Positions 53,099 through 62,212 are shown, numbered from the stretch's first letter. The stretch: DNA of 64,000 bases from Gordonia sihwensis NBRC 108236 (GCF_000333035.1 NZ_BANU01000005.1:1-64000); one strand, 5' to 3'. Notes: a model not told the origin generated them from the sequence alone. A program made the numbers and translations.

Positions 53099-53956
53099 GT
53101 GATCCCAACGATACTGGAGCCGTTCTCGGTCGCGTTCATGGCGCGCGCGCTGTGGGCCGGCGTGGTGCTGTCGGCGCTGTGCGCACTCGTCGGGGTGTGG
53201 GTGATCGCCCGCGGCATGACCTTCCTCGGCGAGGCGATGGGACACGCCATGCTTCCCGGGGTCGCGGTCGCGGCGCTGACGGGGGTCGACCTGATCGTCG
53301 GCGCGGCGGCGAGCGCGGTGGTGATGGTGCTCGGGGTCGAGTCCATGCGCACCCACCGCGACTTCGGCCGGGACACGAGCATCGGCTTGCTGTTCGTCGG
53401 ACTGCTGGCGGTCGGGGTCATCATCGTCTCGCACTCCTCGTCGTTCGCGACCGACCTGACCGGCTTCCTATTCGGTGACGTGCTGGCCGTCGACGACGGC
53501 GACCTCGTGCGGCTGTGCGTACTCGTCGCGGCGGTCCTGGCGGTGACAACGCTGTCCTACCGGGGATTCCTCGCGGTGACCTTCGATGTCCGCAAGGCGC
53601 GCACGCTCGGTCTGCGGCCGACCGCGACCAATCTGCTGATGGTCCTGACACTCGCCGTTGCGATGGCGGGCGCCTTCAGCGTGGTCGGCACCCTGCTGGC
53701 CTTCGGCATGCTGGTGGCGCCGTCGGCGTCCGCACTGCTGATCGTGCGCCGGGTTCCCGCGGCCATGCTCATGGCGTTCGGATTCGGCGCCCTCGCCACT
53801 TTCGTCGGGCTGCTCGTCTCCTGGCATCGGGCCACGGCGGCCGGTGCCACCATCGCCGCGACCGCGGTCGTCCTGTTCTTCCTCACCCTCACACTCCGCG
53901 CCATCGGACGCGCGGTGCTGCGGCGCGCCCGTGGCATCGCCGACCCGACGACATGA
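53099..53956 (+). CDS. aztB: Zinc/manganese-type ABC transporter permease (AztB-like)
   Basis: 285 aa ABC-3 family permease with about eight hydrophobic helices, including ALWAGVVLSALCALVGVWVI, FLGEAMGHAMLPGVAVAALT (conserved loop with the permease His), TTLSYRGFLAVTFDVRKART and GAFSVVGTLLAFGMLVAPSA. It forms the channel with AztA in the cytoplasmic membrane. First gene of the plus-strand operon with the AztD-like, AztC and AztD genes. Confidence 0.88.
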   Translation: MIPTILEPFSVAFMARALWAGVVLSALCALVGVWVIARGMTFLGEAMGHAMLPGVAVAALTGVDLIVGAAASAVVMVLGVESMRTHRDFGRDTSIGLLFVGLLAVGVIIVSHSSSFATDLTGFLFGDVLAVDDGDLVRLCVLVAAVLAVTTLSYRGFLAVTFDVRKARTLGLRPTATNLLMVLTLAVAMAGAFSVVGTLLAFGMLVAPSASALLIVRRVPAAMLMAFGFGALATFVGLLVSWHRATAAGATIAATAVVLFFLTLTLRAIGRAVLRRARGIADPTT

Positions 53957-53969
53957 AAGGCGAACACTC

Positions 53970-55196
53970 TTGCCCAACCGAACGCGAACAGTCCGAACAG
54001 CGATGACGGCGCTCGCGACGTCGACCGTCATCCTGGCCGCCGGCTGCGGCGCCGACGAACCGGCGCCGGAGAACGGCCTGGCCGGCACCGAGCGCCCGCA
54101 CGGCTACGTCGAAGGAGCGAAAGAGAAGTCCGAACCCCAGATCGCACTCGCCGTCGCCGCCCGGAACGGGAAGAAGCTGAGCTTCCTCGACCCGGCGGAG
54201 GAGAGCACCGTGACGGTGGACCTGACCACGGCGGCGCAGCGTCTGGACGAGGACGGCCGTTTCGTCTACGTGATCGACGGCGACACTCTGGAAGTGGTGG
54301 ACAGCGGCGGCTGGACCGTCGATCACGGCGATCACGTTCACTACTACCGGGCGACGACCAAGCCGCTCGGCACGCTGACCGTGCCCGCGGCCGTCACGAC
54401 CGTGTCGGGAGCGGACGAGATCACCGCGGTGGGCGCGCGCGGAGGCTCGGTGACCGTGCTGGACCGGCGGGGTCTGGAGAACGGTTCGGCCCCGCGCCCG
54501 ATCTCGACCATCGACACCCGCAGCAGTGCGGGTTTCGCCGTGCCCTACGCAGATGGCCTGGTGTTGGGCTTGGGCGACGGTCCGGACCGCCCCGCCTCAA
54601 GAGTCGTCTTCACCGATCGGGACGGAAATCCCCGCCGACCGGCCCAGCCCTGCGTCGACCCGCAGGGCCCGGCGCTGCTGCGCAACGCGGTCGCGGTGTC
54701 CTGCGCCGAGGCGATCATCCTCTTCACCGACAGGGGCGGCGAGGTCGCCGCACAGGTACTCGACTACGGACGCAGGGGACCGCGGGCGGGTGCGTTCGGC
54801 GTTCGGCCACGCAGCAACCGGGCCGTCGCGGCCACCGCGGCCGGCTCGTGGCTGCTCGACTCCTCGGCAGGGTCGCTTCGGTGGGTGCCCTCGGCCGACC
54901 GGCTGTCCGCCGCTCTGGCCCCGGGGCGCGACGAGACGCTGATCGTGCTCACCGACGACGGTGAACTGCGCACCCTGGCCGTCGACCCCGCAACCGGCGC
55001 CGGGCGGCCGGTCGCGACGGCCGGTGCGTCTGCGGGCATGGCCGGGAAGGTGCTGACCGCCGACACCGGCCGGGCGTACCTCTCCGAGCCCACGGCCCGA
55101 GCCGTTCACGAGTTCGACTACGGCGACTCCCTGCGCAGGACACGCACCCTCCCGGTCGACGTCGAGCCCGAGCTCATGGTCGAGGTCGGTCGATGA
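53970..55196 (+). CDS. AztD-like beta-propeller lipoprotein, first paralogue
   Basis: 408 aa. Lipoprotein signal with lipobox ILAAGC (Cys around residue 27), then repeated beta-propeller blades. It has the cluster D118-H-G-D-H-V-H124 followed by YYR, a plausible zinc site known in AztD-like chaperones, and the Cys pair 228/245 shared with the second paralogue. It lacks the His residues that the second paralogue has next to those Cys. It probably hands zinc to AztC outside the membrane. TTG 53970 (AAAGG upstream) fits just before the signal peptide. The stop overlaps the aztC start (ATGA). Confidence 0.75.
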   Translation: MPNRTRTVRTAMTALATSTVILAAGCGADEPAPENGLAGTERPHGYVEGAKEKSEPQIALAVAARNGKKLSFLDPAEESTVTVDLTTAAQRLDEDGRFVYVIDGDTLEVVDSGGWTVDHGDHVHYYRATTKPLGTLTVPAAVTTVSGADEITAVGARGGSVTVLDRRGLENGSAPRPISTIDTRSSAGFAVPYADGLVLGLGDGPDRPASRVVFTDRDGNPRRPAQPCVDPQGPALLRNAVAVSCAEAIILFTDRGGEVAAQVLDYGRRGPRAGAFGVRPRSNRAVAATAAGSWLLDSSAGSLRWVPSADRLSAALAPGRDETLIVLTDDGELRTLAVDPATGAGRPVATAGASAGMAGKVLTADTGRAYLSEPTARAVHEFDYGDSLRRTRTLPVDVEPELMVEVGR

Positions 55197-56125
55197 CGCC
55201 GCCGCGTCGCCTCGTGGCGACACTGCTCGCAGCGGTGATCGGGACCCTGCTCGGGACAGTGGCGCTCACCGGCTGCGGCATCGCGCACGACGACCAGCCG
55301 CAGGTGGTGGCGACCACCAACATTCTGGGTGACGTCGTCGGTCGGCTGGTGGGTGATCAGGCGACGGTGATGACCCTGATGAAGCCGAACGCGGACCCGC
55401 ATTCGTTCGCCGTCTCGGCCCGCGAGGCGGGCGCCATGCGCAATGCGGACCTGATCGTCTACAACGGGCTGGGCCTGGAAGAAGGCATCGAGCATCATGT
55501 GCGCGCCGCGCACGACGACGGGGTCCCGATCGTCGAAGCCGGCGGGGCCGCCCGACCGATCACGTTCCGCACCGGTGAGACCTCCGGAGCCGCGGACCCG
55601 CACTTCTGGACCGACCCGACCCGGATGCGCGACGCGGTCCGTGCCGTCTCGCACCGGCTCGCGGAGATCGATGGCGTCGACCGGGCCCGGCTGAGCGCGA
55701 ACACCGAGGCGTATCTCTCGGAGCTGAACGATCTGGACGAGTGGATGCGCGGGCTCTTCGCGGCGATTCCCCAGGATCGCCGCAAGCTGGTGACGAATCA
55801 CCACGTATTCGGCTATCTCGCTGATCGCTACGGCTTCGAGGTGATCGGCGCCGTCGTGCCGAGCGGTACCACCCTCGCGTCGCCGAGCAGCTCCGACCTG
55901 GCATCGCTCGCGACGGCCATCCGGACCACCGCGGTGTCGGCGATCTTCGTCGACACGTCCCAGCCCGACCGCCTCGCGAAGGCCCTCGCAGCCGAGACCC
56001 GGACGGCGGTCGCCATCGTTCCGCTGTACTCGGAGTCTCTCGACGAGCGGGGCACCGAGGCAGACAGCTACATCGCCATGATGCGAACCAACGCTTCTCG
56101 TATCAGTTCAGGTCTGTCGCGTTGA
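55193..56125 (+). CDS. aztC: Zinc-binding lipoprotein of the ABC importer (AztC/ZnuA-like)
   Basis: 310 aa cluster A-I (TroA/ZnuA) solute-binding protein. Lipobox VALTGC gives a membrane-anchored lipoprotein. Zinc ligands are visible as His in NADPHSFAVS, His in HHVRAAH/DPHFWTDP, His in VTNHHVFGYL, and Asp in IFVDTSQPD. The long backbone helix (LDEWMRGLFAAIPQDRRKLV) is typical. It lacks the long His-rich loop of ZnuA, as AztC does. Coupled by start/stop overlap to the AztD-like gene. Confidence 0.88.
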   Translation: MTPPRRLVATLLAAVIGTLLGTVALTGCGIAHDDQPQVVATTNILGDVVGRLVGDQATVMTLMKPNADPHSFAVSAREAGAMRNADLIVYNGLGLEEGIEHHVRAAHDDGVPIVEAGGAARPITFRTGETSGAADPHFWTDPTRMRDAVRAVSHRLAEIDGVDRARLSANTEAYLSELNDLDEWMRGLFAAIPQDRRKLVTNHHVFGYLADRYGFEVIGAVVPSGTTLASPSSSDLASLATAIRTTAVSAIFVDTSQPDRLAKALAAETRTAVAIVPLYSESLDERGTEADSYIAMMRTNASRISSGLSR

Positions 56126-56174
56126 CCCGTCCCGGGCCTCGACGGACACCCATGTGAATGAAAGGTGACAGTGA

Positions 56175-57377
56175 ATGATGCTCAGCAACCGAGAGTGGGT
56201 GCGGCACAGCAGGGTAGTGCTCACGCTGGCGGCCGCGGCCGCCCTCACGATGACCGCGTGCTCGTCGGCCGATGACGAGTCGGCGTCGTCGAGCACGCCT
56301 CCCGACGGAACCGAAGTCGCCGAACCGATCGCCGTCACCTACGACGGAGGCATCGCGCTCCTCGACGGCACCAGCCTCGACGTGGTGAGCAAGGTTCCGA
56401 TGGACGGATTCACTCGCGTCAATCCGGCGGGAGACGACGACCATCTCATCGTCTCCGACGAGAAGGGGTTCACGGTGATGGACGCCTCCCATGCCGAATT
56501 GACCGATCTCGTCTATCCCGGGGAGAAGCCGGGTCACGTCGTGCTGCACGGCGGTAAGACCGTGCTGTTCACCGACTCCACGGGGTCGGCGCTCTCGTTC
56601 GATCCGCACGAACTGTCGGACGGCGCACCGACCACACGCGAATACACGAGTGCGAGTCCGCATCACGGCGTCGCCGTGGAACTCACCGACGGGACTATCG
56701 TCGCCTCGGTGGGCGACGAGGAGAACCGGCGCGGAGCGCGGGCCGTCGACGCGCAGGGCAGACAGATCGCTCACAGTGATCAGTGCCCGGGAGTCCACGG
56801 CGAGGCGGTGGCGTCCGGGGAGGTGGTCGGGCTCGGCTGCAAGGACGGGGTCCTCCTGTTCAAGAACGGCGCGTTCGTGAAGGTGCCCTCCGTCGATCCG
56901 GAGTACGGCGCCACGTCCACTCAGGTCGGCAGCGACGCGTCGCCGGTGCTCGTCGGCGACTACAAGACCGACCCGGATGCCGAGCGCGAATTCCCCACGC
57001 AGTTCGCTCTGATCGATACCGCTGCCCAGAAGCAGCGGTTGGTCCAGATGCCGGGCGGCGCCAGTTACAGCTTCCGCTCGCTCGGCCGTGGACCCGGCGG
57101 CGAAGCTCTGATCCTGGGCACCGACGGACATCTGCATGTCTTCGACGTCGTCTCCGGCGCGAACGTCAAGTCGATTCCGGTCGTCGGCAAGTGGCAGGAA
57201 CCGATGGACTGGCAGGAGCCGCGGCCGTCCCTGTTCGTCCGTGACGACACCGCCTATGTGACCGATCCCGCGACGAAGACGATCAAGCGGGTGTCGTTGT
57301 CCACCGGCACGGTGAGTGCCGAGGCGTCGCTCGACGTGACACCGAACGAGATCAGCGGAACCCTCCACAAGCACTGA
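56175..57377 (+). CDS. aztD: Zinc metallochaperone AztD, second paralogue
   Basis: 400 aa secreted lipoprotein (lipobox LTMTAC, Cys about 29) with a beta-propeller. It carries His163-His164 (SPHHGVAVEL), Cys204 and His208 (CPGVHGEA) and Cys222 (GCKDGVLLF), the pattern of AztD zinc chaperones, which load AztC. The DHGDHVH cluster of the first paralogue is absent (the matching place reads EKPGHVVLHGG). AAAGG lies before ATG 56175. Last gene of the azt operon, followed by a strong terminator. Confidence 0.82.
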   Translation: MMLSNREWVRHSRVVLTLAAAAALTMTACSSADDESASSSTPPDGTEVAEPIAVTYDGGIALLDGTSLDVVSKVPMDGFTRVNPAGDDDHLIVSDEKGFTVMDASHAELTDLVYPGEKPGHVVLHGGKTVLFTDSTGSALSFDPHELSDGAPTTREYTSASPHHGVAVELTDGTIVASVGDEENRRGARAVDAQGRQIAHSDQCPGVHGEAVASGEVVGLGCKDGVLLFKNGAFVKVPSVDPEYGATSTQVGSDASPVLVGDYKTDPDAEREFPTQFALIDTAAQKQRLVQMPGGASYSFRSLGRGPGGEALILGTDGHLHVFDVVSGANVKSIPVVGKWQEPMDWQEPRPSLFVRDDTAYVTDPATKTIKRVSLSTGTVSAEASLDVTPNEISGTLHKH

Positions 57378-57397
57378 CCGTGGTGTGAGGCTCGGCG

Positions 57398-57431
57398 CCC
57401 CGGCTGTTCCGGTCTCGGAACAGCCGGGGCC
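57398..57431. terminator. Convergent terminator between aztD and the arsenite transporter gene
   Basis: A perfect 15-base stem (GCCCCGGCTGTTCCG and its complement) with a GTCT loop, between two converging operons; on the plus strand a short T-run (GTTTTC) follows at 57439-57444. Confidence 0.78.
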
Positions 57432-58523
57432 TCAAGCGTTTTCGGCTTCGTCTCCGTCCCCGGGAGCGTCGGCGGCGAACCGTCTGCGCAGTGCGAGAGA
57501 CACGTACACGAGCGCTACGAGGACCGGGACCTCGATCAGCGGGCCGACGACGCCCGCAAGAGCTTGGCCCGATGTGGCGCCGTACGTGCCGATGGCCACC
57601 GCGATGGCGAGCTCGAAATTGTTGCCTGCCGCGGTGAAGGCCAGAGTGGTGGTCCGCGCGTACCCCAGTCGCATGGCCGCGCCGAGAAGGTAGCCGCCGC
57701 CCCACATGATCGCGAAGTAGGCCAGCAGCGGCAGGGCGATCCGAGCGACGTCCCACGGCTTGGAGGTGATCTGGTCGCCTTGGAGGGCGAAGAGGATCAC
57801 GATCGTGAACAGCAGACCGTAGAGAGCCCACGGTCCGGCCTTCGGGAGAAAGGACTCCTCGTACCACTGACGACCTCGTCGGCGTTCGCCGATCCGGCGA
57901 GAGAGGTAGCCGGCCACCAGCGGGATGCCGAGGAATACCAGAACCGATTGAGCGATCTGCCACGGCGAGCTGTCGATTCGCGTCTGCGGCAGTCCGAGCC
58001 AGCCGGGTAGGACCGACAGATAGAACCAACCGAGCACAGCGAACATGACCACTTGGAACACCGAGTTGATCGCGACCAGGACCGCGGCGGCTTCGCGGTC
58101 GCCGCACGCGAGGTCGTTCCAGATGATCACCATGGCGATGCAGCGCGCCAGGCCGACGATGATCAGGCCGGTGCGGTATTCGGGGAGGTCGGGCAGCATC
58201 AGCCACGCGAGGGCGAACATCAACGCCGGCCCGGCCACCCAGTTGAGGAGCAGCGAGGCGACGAGGAGCTTGCGATCGCCGGTCACGGTGTCGAGCCGGT
58301 CGTAGCGGACCTTGGCCAGCACCGGATACATCATGATCAGCAGTCCGACAGCGATCGGCAGGGACACGCCGTCGATCTGTATCTTCTCGATAACCGTGCC
58401 GAGCCCCGGGACCGCGCGGCCGAGCAACAACCCCGCGGCCATGGCCGCCCCGATCCAGATCGGCAGAAAGCGATCGAGTCCGGAGAGCCGTGCGGCCACC
58501 GGTTCCGTAGAGGTGCCGGTCAT
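57432..58523 (-). CDS. acr3: Arsenite efflux transporter, ACR3 family
   Basis: 363 aa with ten hydrophobic segments, the ACR3 fold. Signatures: GVSLPIAVGLLIMMYPVLAK, the conserved Cys in GLIIVGLARCIAMVIIWNDL, VLVAINSVFQVVMFAVLGWF, and FTAAGNNFELAIAVAIGTYG (helix 9). It exports As(III), driven by the proton gradient. ATG 58523 overlaps the arsR stop by four bases, so it is translated with arsR. Confidence 0.93.
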   Translation of the reverse strand: MTGTSTEPVAARLSGLDRFLPIWIGAAMAAGLLLGRAVPGLGTVIEKIQIDGVSLPIAVGLLIMMYPVLAKVRYDRLDTVTGDRKLLVASLLLNWVAGPALMFALAWLMLPDLPEYRTGLIIVGLARCIAMVIIWNDLACGDREAAAVLVAINSVFQVVMFAVLGWFYLSVLPGWLGLPQTRIDSSPWQIAQSVLVFLGIPLVAGYLSRRIGERRRGRQWYEESFLPKAGPWALYGLLFTIVILFALQGDQITSKPWDVARIALPLLAYFAIMWGGGYLLGAAMRLGYARTTTLAFTAAGNNFELAIAVAIGTYGATSGQALAGVVGPLIEVPVLVALVYVSLALRRRFAADAPGDGDEAENA

Positions 58524-58903
58524 GACGCGCACGGGGCGCCGGTGGGCTGGTCCACCGGAGAGAGGACCGCGGTAAGCGTCGCCAGCGCTTCGGGGACGAC
58601 GCGGTAGTACACCCAGGAGGCGCGGCGCTCGGATGCCACGAGGCCGGCCGCCTTGAGCACCTTGAGGTGATGCGAGATCGTCGGCTGCGCGACATCGACG
58701 GCGGGGGAGATGTCACAGACGCACGCTTCGCCGCCGGCGTGGCTGGCGATCAAGCTGAAGAGGCGCAACCGTATCGGGTCGGCGAGCGCCTTGAACACCG
58801 ACGACACCTCGCCGGCGTCCTCGACGCAAAGCGGCTCGCGGACGAGAGGGGAGCACCGCTGCATCGTTCCGGTCGCGACGGCGGCCGTTGACTGATTCGA
58901 CAT
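58520..58903 (-). CDS. arsR: ArsR family repressor
   Basis: 127 aa winged-helix metal-sensing repressor. Dimer and DNA-binding parts: VFKALADPIRLRLFSLIASH, the metal-binding motif EACVCDISPAV (Cys-Val-Cys, As(III) type 1), recognition helix QPTISHHLKVLKAAGLV and wing ASWVYYRVV. It releases the operator when arsenite binds. ATG 58903 lies six bases after a CAATAT -10 element. Co-transcribed with the transporter. Confidence 0.92.
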   Translation of the reverse strand: MSNQSTAAVATGTMQRCSPLVREPLCVEDAGEVSSVFKALADPIRLRLFSLIASHAGGEACVCDISPAVDVAQPTISHHLKVLKAAGLVASERRASWVYYRVVPEALATLTAVLSPVDQPTGAPCAS

Positions 58904-58906
58904 ACT

Positions 58907-58926
58907 TCGATATTGACGTCCATCGA
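58907..58926. promoter_or_regulatory. Probable ArsR operator with embedded -10 element
   Basis: Inverted repeat with arms TCGAT (58907-58911) and ATCGA (58922-58926). The minus-strand -10 element CAATAT (58910-58915) lies between the arms, so a bound dimer would block RNA polymerase. Confidence 0.5.
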
Positions 58927-58980
58927 TACTGTGGGCAAGTCGGGTGAGCGCTCCCCGGAAGCTCCGGCCGGGCCGACCGA

Positions 58981-59523
58981 TCAACCACGCAGACCGAGCT
59001 CAGCGAGAATCAACTCGGCGCGCTCGGCGACGCCCACTTTCGGCAGGACGGTGACGCTGTAACCGAGTTCGTCGTACCTGCGCAGTAGACGGCCGTATTC
59101 ACTGACTGCCTCGTCGAGCCCCAACTGCCGTTCGTCGTCCGCTGCGTACAGCTCTGGCCATGGCGGTGTCATGAACACCCGCGCGTGATAGCTCTGCAAC
59201 TCCTCGATCGAACACGCTGATCGGCCCGCGTAGTGACGCAACGCGGTGTCGGCGTCGACCAGCCCGCGATCGAAGAAGGTCCACCGGTCGGCGACGACGT
59301 CCTCGCAATCCCAGCGCGCGAGGTCGATGCACGCTCGCGCGAACCGGTCTGCGTCCTCCCACGGCAAGGCGTGCCCGCCGGTGCGGAGTTCTTGCCGGAC
59401 GATTCGGCGACCGGGCTCGTCGACTGTGCGGTATCCGTGAGCCGCCAGATGCTCGAGCACGGTGGATTTGCCTCCACCCGAGCACCCCGACAGAACCACT
59501 GCGCGCGATTGACGGCCGTACAT
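58981..59523 (-). CDS. NadR/Ttd14-like AAA ATPase
   Basis: 180 aa P-loop protein. Walker A is VVLSGCSGGGKSTVLEHLA at the N-terminus, then HGYRTVDEPGRRIVRQEL, DRWTFFDRGLVDADTALRHY and PPWPELYAADDERQLGLDEA, typical of the AAA_28 family of small kinases/ATPases (related to NadR kinase domains and shikimate-kinase folds). The substrate is unknown. GAGGAG lies six bases before the ATG. It precedes arsR on the same strand by 77 bases but is probably a separate unit, since arsR has its own promoter. Confidence 0.83.
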   Translation of the reverse strand: MYGRQSRAVVLSGCSGGGKSTVLEHLAAHGYRTVDEPGRRIVRQELRTGGHALPWEDADRFARACIDLARWDCEDVVADRWTFFDRGLVDADTALRHYAGRSACSIEELQSYHARVFMTPPWPELYAADDERQLGLDEAVSEYGRLLRRYDELGYSVTVLPKVGVAERAELILAELGLRG

Positions 59524-59654
59524 GTCTTCTCCTCTGCTCTGAATTCGCTTGGACTTCGTCTCGGCACGGAACGGAGTCCGCCATGGCACTGAAGGGTCTG
59601 ACACCACCGATAGAGTCAGTTCACACCCCGTGCTGCTCGGCACAAGGAGTCCCG

Positions 59655-60659
59655 GTGCTGTCCCCGATGCGTTCGCTCGCCGACGATCCTCGATGGTCCT
59701 GGATGCGCGAAACCGTACGCGTTCGTCCGGCGGAATTCCCCGTGGGACATGCGATCCGGTCCGGAGCGGCGGTCGGCGTGCCGTTCATCGCCGGAGCGCT
59801 CACCGACCACATCGTCACCGGGATGTGGATCGGTCTGGCCTGTCTGCTTCTCGCAGCGGGCGAGCGCGAAGGAACCTACCGGCTGAACTTCACGATCATC
59901 GCGGTATCGACACCGATCGCGGCGGCCGGATACATCCTCGGATACTCGCAGGACATGCCACTCGTCGCGCTCGCCGTCCTCATGGCGATGCTCGCACTCC
60001 TGATGGGTCTGCTGGCAGGACTCGGGCCTGCTTTCTCGGTGGGCGGAATGCAGTTCTTGCTCACCTCTTCGATCGCGATCGGTGTCGACGGGATTCACAA
60101 TTGGTGGGTGCCGCTGGGGCTGTACTGCGCCGGCGCAGCGCTCTATGCCGTACTGCTCGGGCTGGAGGCGCTGATCGTCCCAGACCGACCGCAGCGCAAA
60201 GGGCTACAACCGCTCTTGGAAGCTCTGGCGGAACTCGCCCGGGCTCGGCACGGCGATCTGCTGGTCGGGGGCGCGCAGACCACGGATGCACGTATCCGCA
60301 CCGACGCCGCCTACTATGCCGCGCGTGACCGACTTGCGGAACTCCCGCTGCGCCGGCGCACGAGGTGGTGGTCGCTCACTGACGACGTCCTCGACGCAGC
60401 GGAGGGGGTTCAGGCTCTTCTGGTCGGCGAAGAGGACCCGGACGTCGCGGAGGCCGCTGCGCGACGCCTCGAAGCGTTTGCCGACGGCATCACCCGCCAC
60501 GAGTCGATCTCGACACCGGTGCCGGTGCGCACCGACGGCGCGTCGGCGCTCACGCTGCGCATCGACCGGTTGCAGGACGCGCTGACCGCACCGCAGCGCA
60601 GCGCACAGAGCCGCGTCGCCTGGTCACGCCGGTCTCGGCGACGATCGATTCCGAGGTGA
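59655..60659 (+). CDS. FUSC family membrane protein, N-terminal half (frameshifted gene)
   Basis: 334 codons. Membrane helices (AAVGVPFIAGALTDHIVTGM, WIGLACLLLAAGEREGT, LVALAVLMAMLALLMGLLAG, WWVPLGLYCAGAALYAVLLG) followed by a cytoplasmic helical domain. It matches the first half of FUSC/YccS-type proteins, putative aromatic-acid exporters. The last 20 codons (from about 60600) are Arg/Ser-rich nonsense; the correct continuation is in another frame (see 60656-61591). GTG 59655 has AAGGAG five bases upstream; a TAGAGT -10 lies at 59611-59616. Confidence 0.75.
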   Translation: MLSPMRSLADDPRWSWMRETVRVRPAEFPVGHAIRSGAAVGVPFIAGALTDHIVTGMWIGLACLLLAAGEREGTYRLNFTIIAVSTPIAAAGYILGYSQDMPLVALAVLMAMLALLMGLLAGLGPAFSVGGMQFLLTSSIAIGVDGIHNWWVPLGLYCAGAALYAVLLGLEALIVPDRPQRKGLQPLLEALAELARARHGDLLVGGAQTTDARIRTDAAYYAARDRLAELPLRRRTRWWSLTDDVLDAAEGVQALLVGEEDPDVAEAAARRLEAFADGITRHESISTPVPVRTDGASALTLRIDRLQDALTAPQRSAQSRVAWSRRSRRRSIPR

Positions 60660-61591
60660 TCCGCGCTGCGGTCAGGCTGGCACTGTGCTTCGGTATCGCC
60701 GTCGGGGCCAAGTGGTACTTCCCGTTCAGTCACTGGTTCTGGGTGCCGCTGACGGTCTGTCTCGTGATGAAACCGGACTTCGGTTCGGTGTTCTCGCGCG
60801 CGATCCTGCGTATCATCGGGACTCTCATCGGTGCCGGCGTTGCCACCGTGATCATCGTGCTGGTACCGAAGGGCGTCGGCTTCGGCATCGCCATCCTGCT
60901 GATCTCCGCGTTCATTCCGTGGCTGATGATGTGCTCGTACTCTCTACAGGCAGTCGCCATCACGCCGGTGGTGATTCTTCTCGTCGCCGCGATCACTCCC
61001 GCAGAACAGGACAACTACTCTGCACAACGCATCGCGGCGACCGCCATCGGCGGAGCTGTTGTCATCGTCTTCGGCTACCTTCTCTGGCCGCACTCCAGGA
61101 GAGTGTGGGTGCACCAGGTCTTCGCCGAAGCGATGGGATCCATCGCGACCGAACTGACCTATTCCGGAACTCCGATTCCGCGTGACGATGCGGGTCCTGT
61201 CGGACGACGGCACGACGGCGTTGTCCGTGCTCGCCGCGCGGCCGCCGCCTCACTCACCGAGCTGAGCGCTCGGCTCCACCGAGCGCTGGCTGAGCCACCG
61301 CCGAGCGACGCCGTGGCCGCGGCCTGGTTACCGGCCGTCGATGCGGCGCAGCAGTTGGCCGACGAGGTCGCCCGGTACGCCGCCGACAGGCTCTCCAACC
61401 GTGCGCCGGCGAATCCCGACGGTGCACGCGATGTCGCCGACGCCGTCCGAGCCGTCGGGCGGATCCCGGGACAGGGGAGCGACCCCCGCGCCAGCGCGGT
61501 CGATCAGCAGAATCTGCGTACAGGCGACGGTCTGGGTGCGATTGTCGACAGACTCGCTGAAGTCACGGGGCTGGTTCCGCACGGACGCTGA
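60656..61591 (+). CDS. FUSC family membrane protein, C-terminal half (frameshifted gene)
   Basis: 311 codons. It resumes the second membrane domain (VRLALCFGIAVGAKWYF, FWVPLTVCLVMKPDFGSVFS, the FUSC hallmark, then IIGTLIGAGVATVIIVLV) and a C-terminal helical tail. Upstream in the same frame, sensible sequence (PRRLVTPVSATIDSEVIRAA) extends back to about 60608, before any start codon, so this was once one gene with 59655-60659. The GTGA stop/start overlap at 60656-60659 could allow reinitiation as a split pair, but a frameshift is the better reading. Confidence 0.75.
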   Translation: MIRAAVRLALCFGIAVGAKWYFPFSHWFWVPLTVCLVMKPDFGSVFSRAILRIIGTLIGAGVATVIIVLVPKGVGFGIAILLISAFIPWLMMCSYSLQAVAITPVVILLVAAITPAEQDNYSAQRIAATAIGGAVVIVFGYLLWPHSRRVWVHQVFAEAMGSIATELTYSGTPIPRDDAGPVGRRHDGVVRARRAAAASLTELSARLHRALAEPPPSDAVAAAWLPAVDAAQQLADEVARYAADRLSNRAPANPDGARDVADAVRAVGRIPGQGSDPRASAVDQQNLRTGDGLGAIVDRLAEVTGLVPHGR

Positions 61592-61621
61592 CCCGGTCGC
61601 TGTCCGTCATGAGACGTTCGT

Positions 61622-62206
61622 CTAAGTAGCGCGATGCTCGGTCATCGACGGCTGTGACCAGGAGAACCATGCGATGCCGCAGAACGCAGCGAGCATGACC
61701 AAATCGGCGGTGAGCGCGATCGTCGGAACCCGAGACACCCGTGCGATCGGGAACGCGATCGCGGCGATCACGAGCAGTCCTGAACACGCTCGGGGCGACA
61801 GTCTCGTGTGCCACAACATCATTCCGAGTAGCAGGAGTGCGAGCGGGAACGTCGGTCCCGCCAGTAGGAACATCACCGTACCAGCCGCCGGGTAGCCGTC
61901 GAATGCCGCGAGAGCGGATGCGTCGTCGACTCCGAACACGTCCTCGAAGAACCCCTGCAACCCGAACGCGACTGTCCCGAACATGCCGATCAGCACCAGC
62001 AGGAGCCACAGTCCGGCCGCCAGAGGAAGTCGCGAGCGTACCCGGTCGTACTGGCCGATGAGTCCGAACACCCACGGCACGGTCGACACTGCGATCAGCA
62101 TGCCGCCGACAGCGCCGTAGTGTCCGTCCTTCCAGAATGCCGGCGACAGTGCGAACAGTGCCGGCCCGATAACCAGCCCGAGGTCGTTCAATCGGGACAC
62201 CCGCAT
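61622..62206 (-). CDS. Small integral membrane protein, unknown function
   Basis: 194 aa with five or six hydrophobic helices (LGLVIGPALFALSPAF, AVGGMLIAVSTVPWVFGLIG, AAGLWLLLVLIGMFGTVAFG, GTVMFLLAGPTFPLALLLLG, SGLLVIAAIAFPIARVS, VMLAAFCGIAWFSW). No family is recognised. ATG 62206 is supported by TACGCT six bases upstream (leaderless). Confidence 0.75.
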   Translation of the reverse strand: MRVSRLNDLGLVIGPALFALSPAFWKDGHYGAVGGMLIAVSTVPWVFGLIGQYDRVRSRLPLAAGLWLLLVLIGMFGTVAFGLQGFFEDVFGVDDASALAAFDGYPAAGTVMFLLAGPTFPLALLLLGMMLWHTRLSPRACSGLLVIAAIAFPIARVSRVPTIALTADLVMLAAFCGIAWFSWSQPSMTEHRAT

Positions 62207-62212
62207 GCGGCC

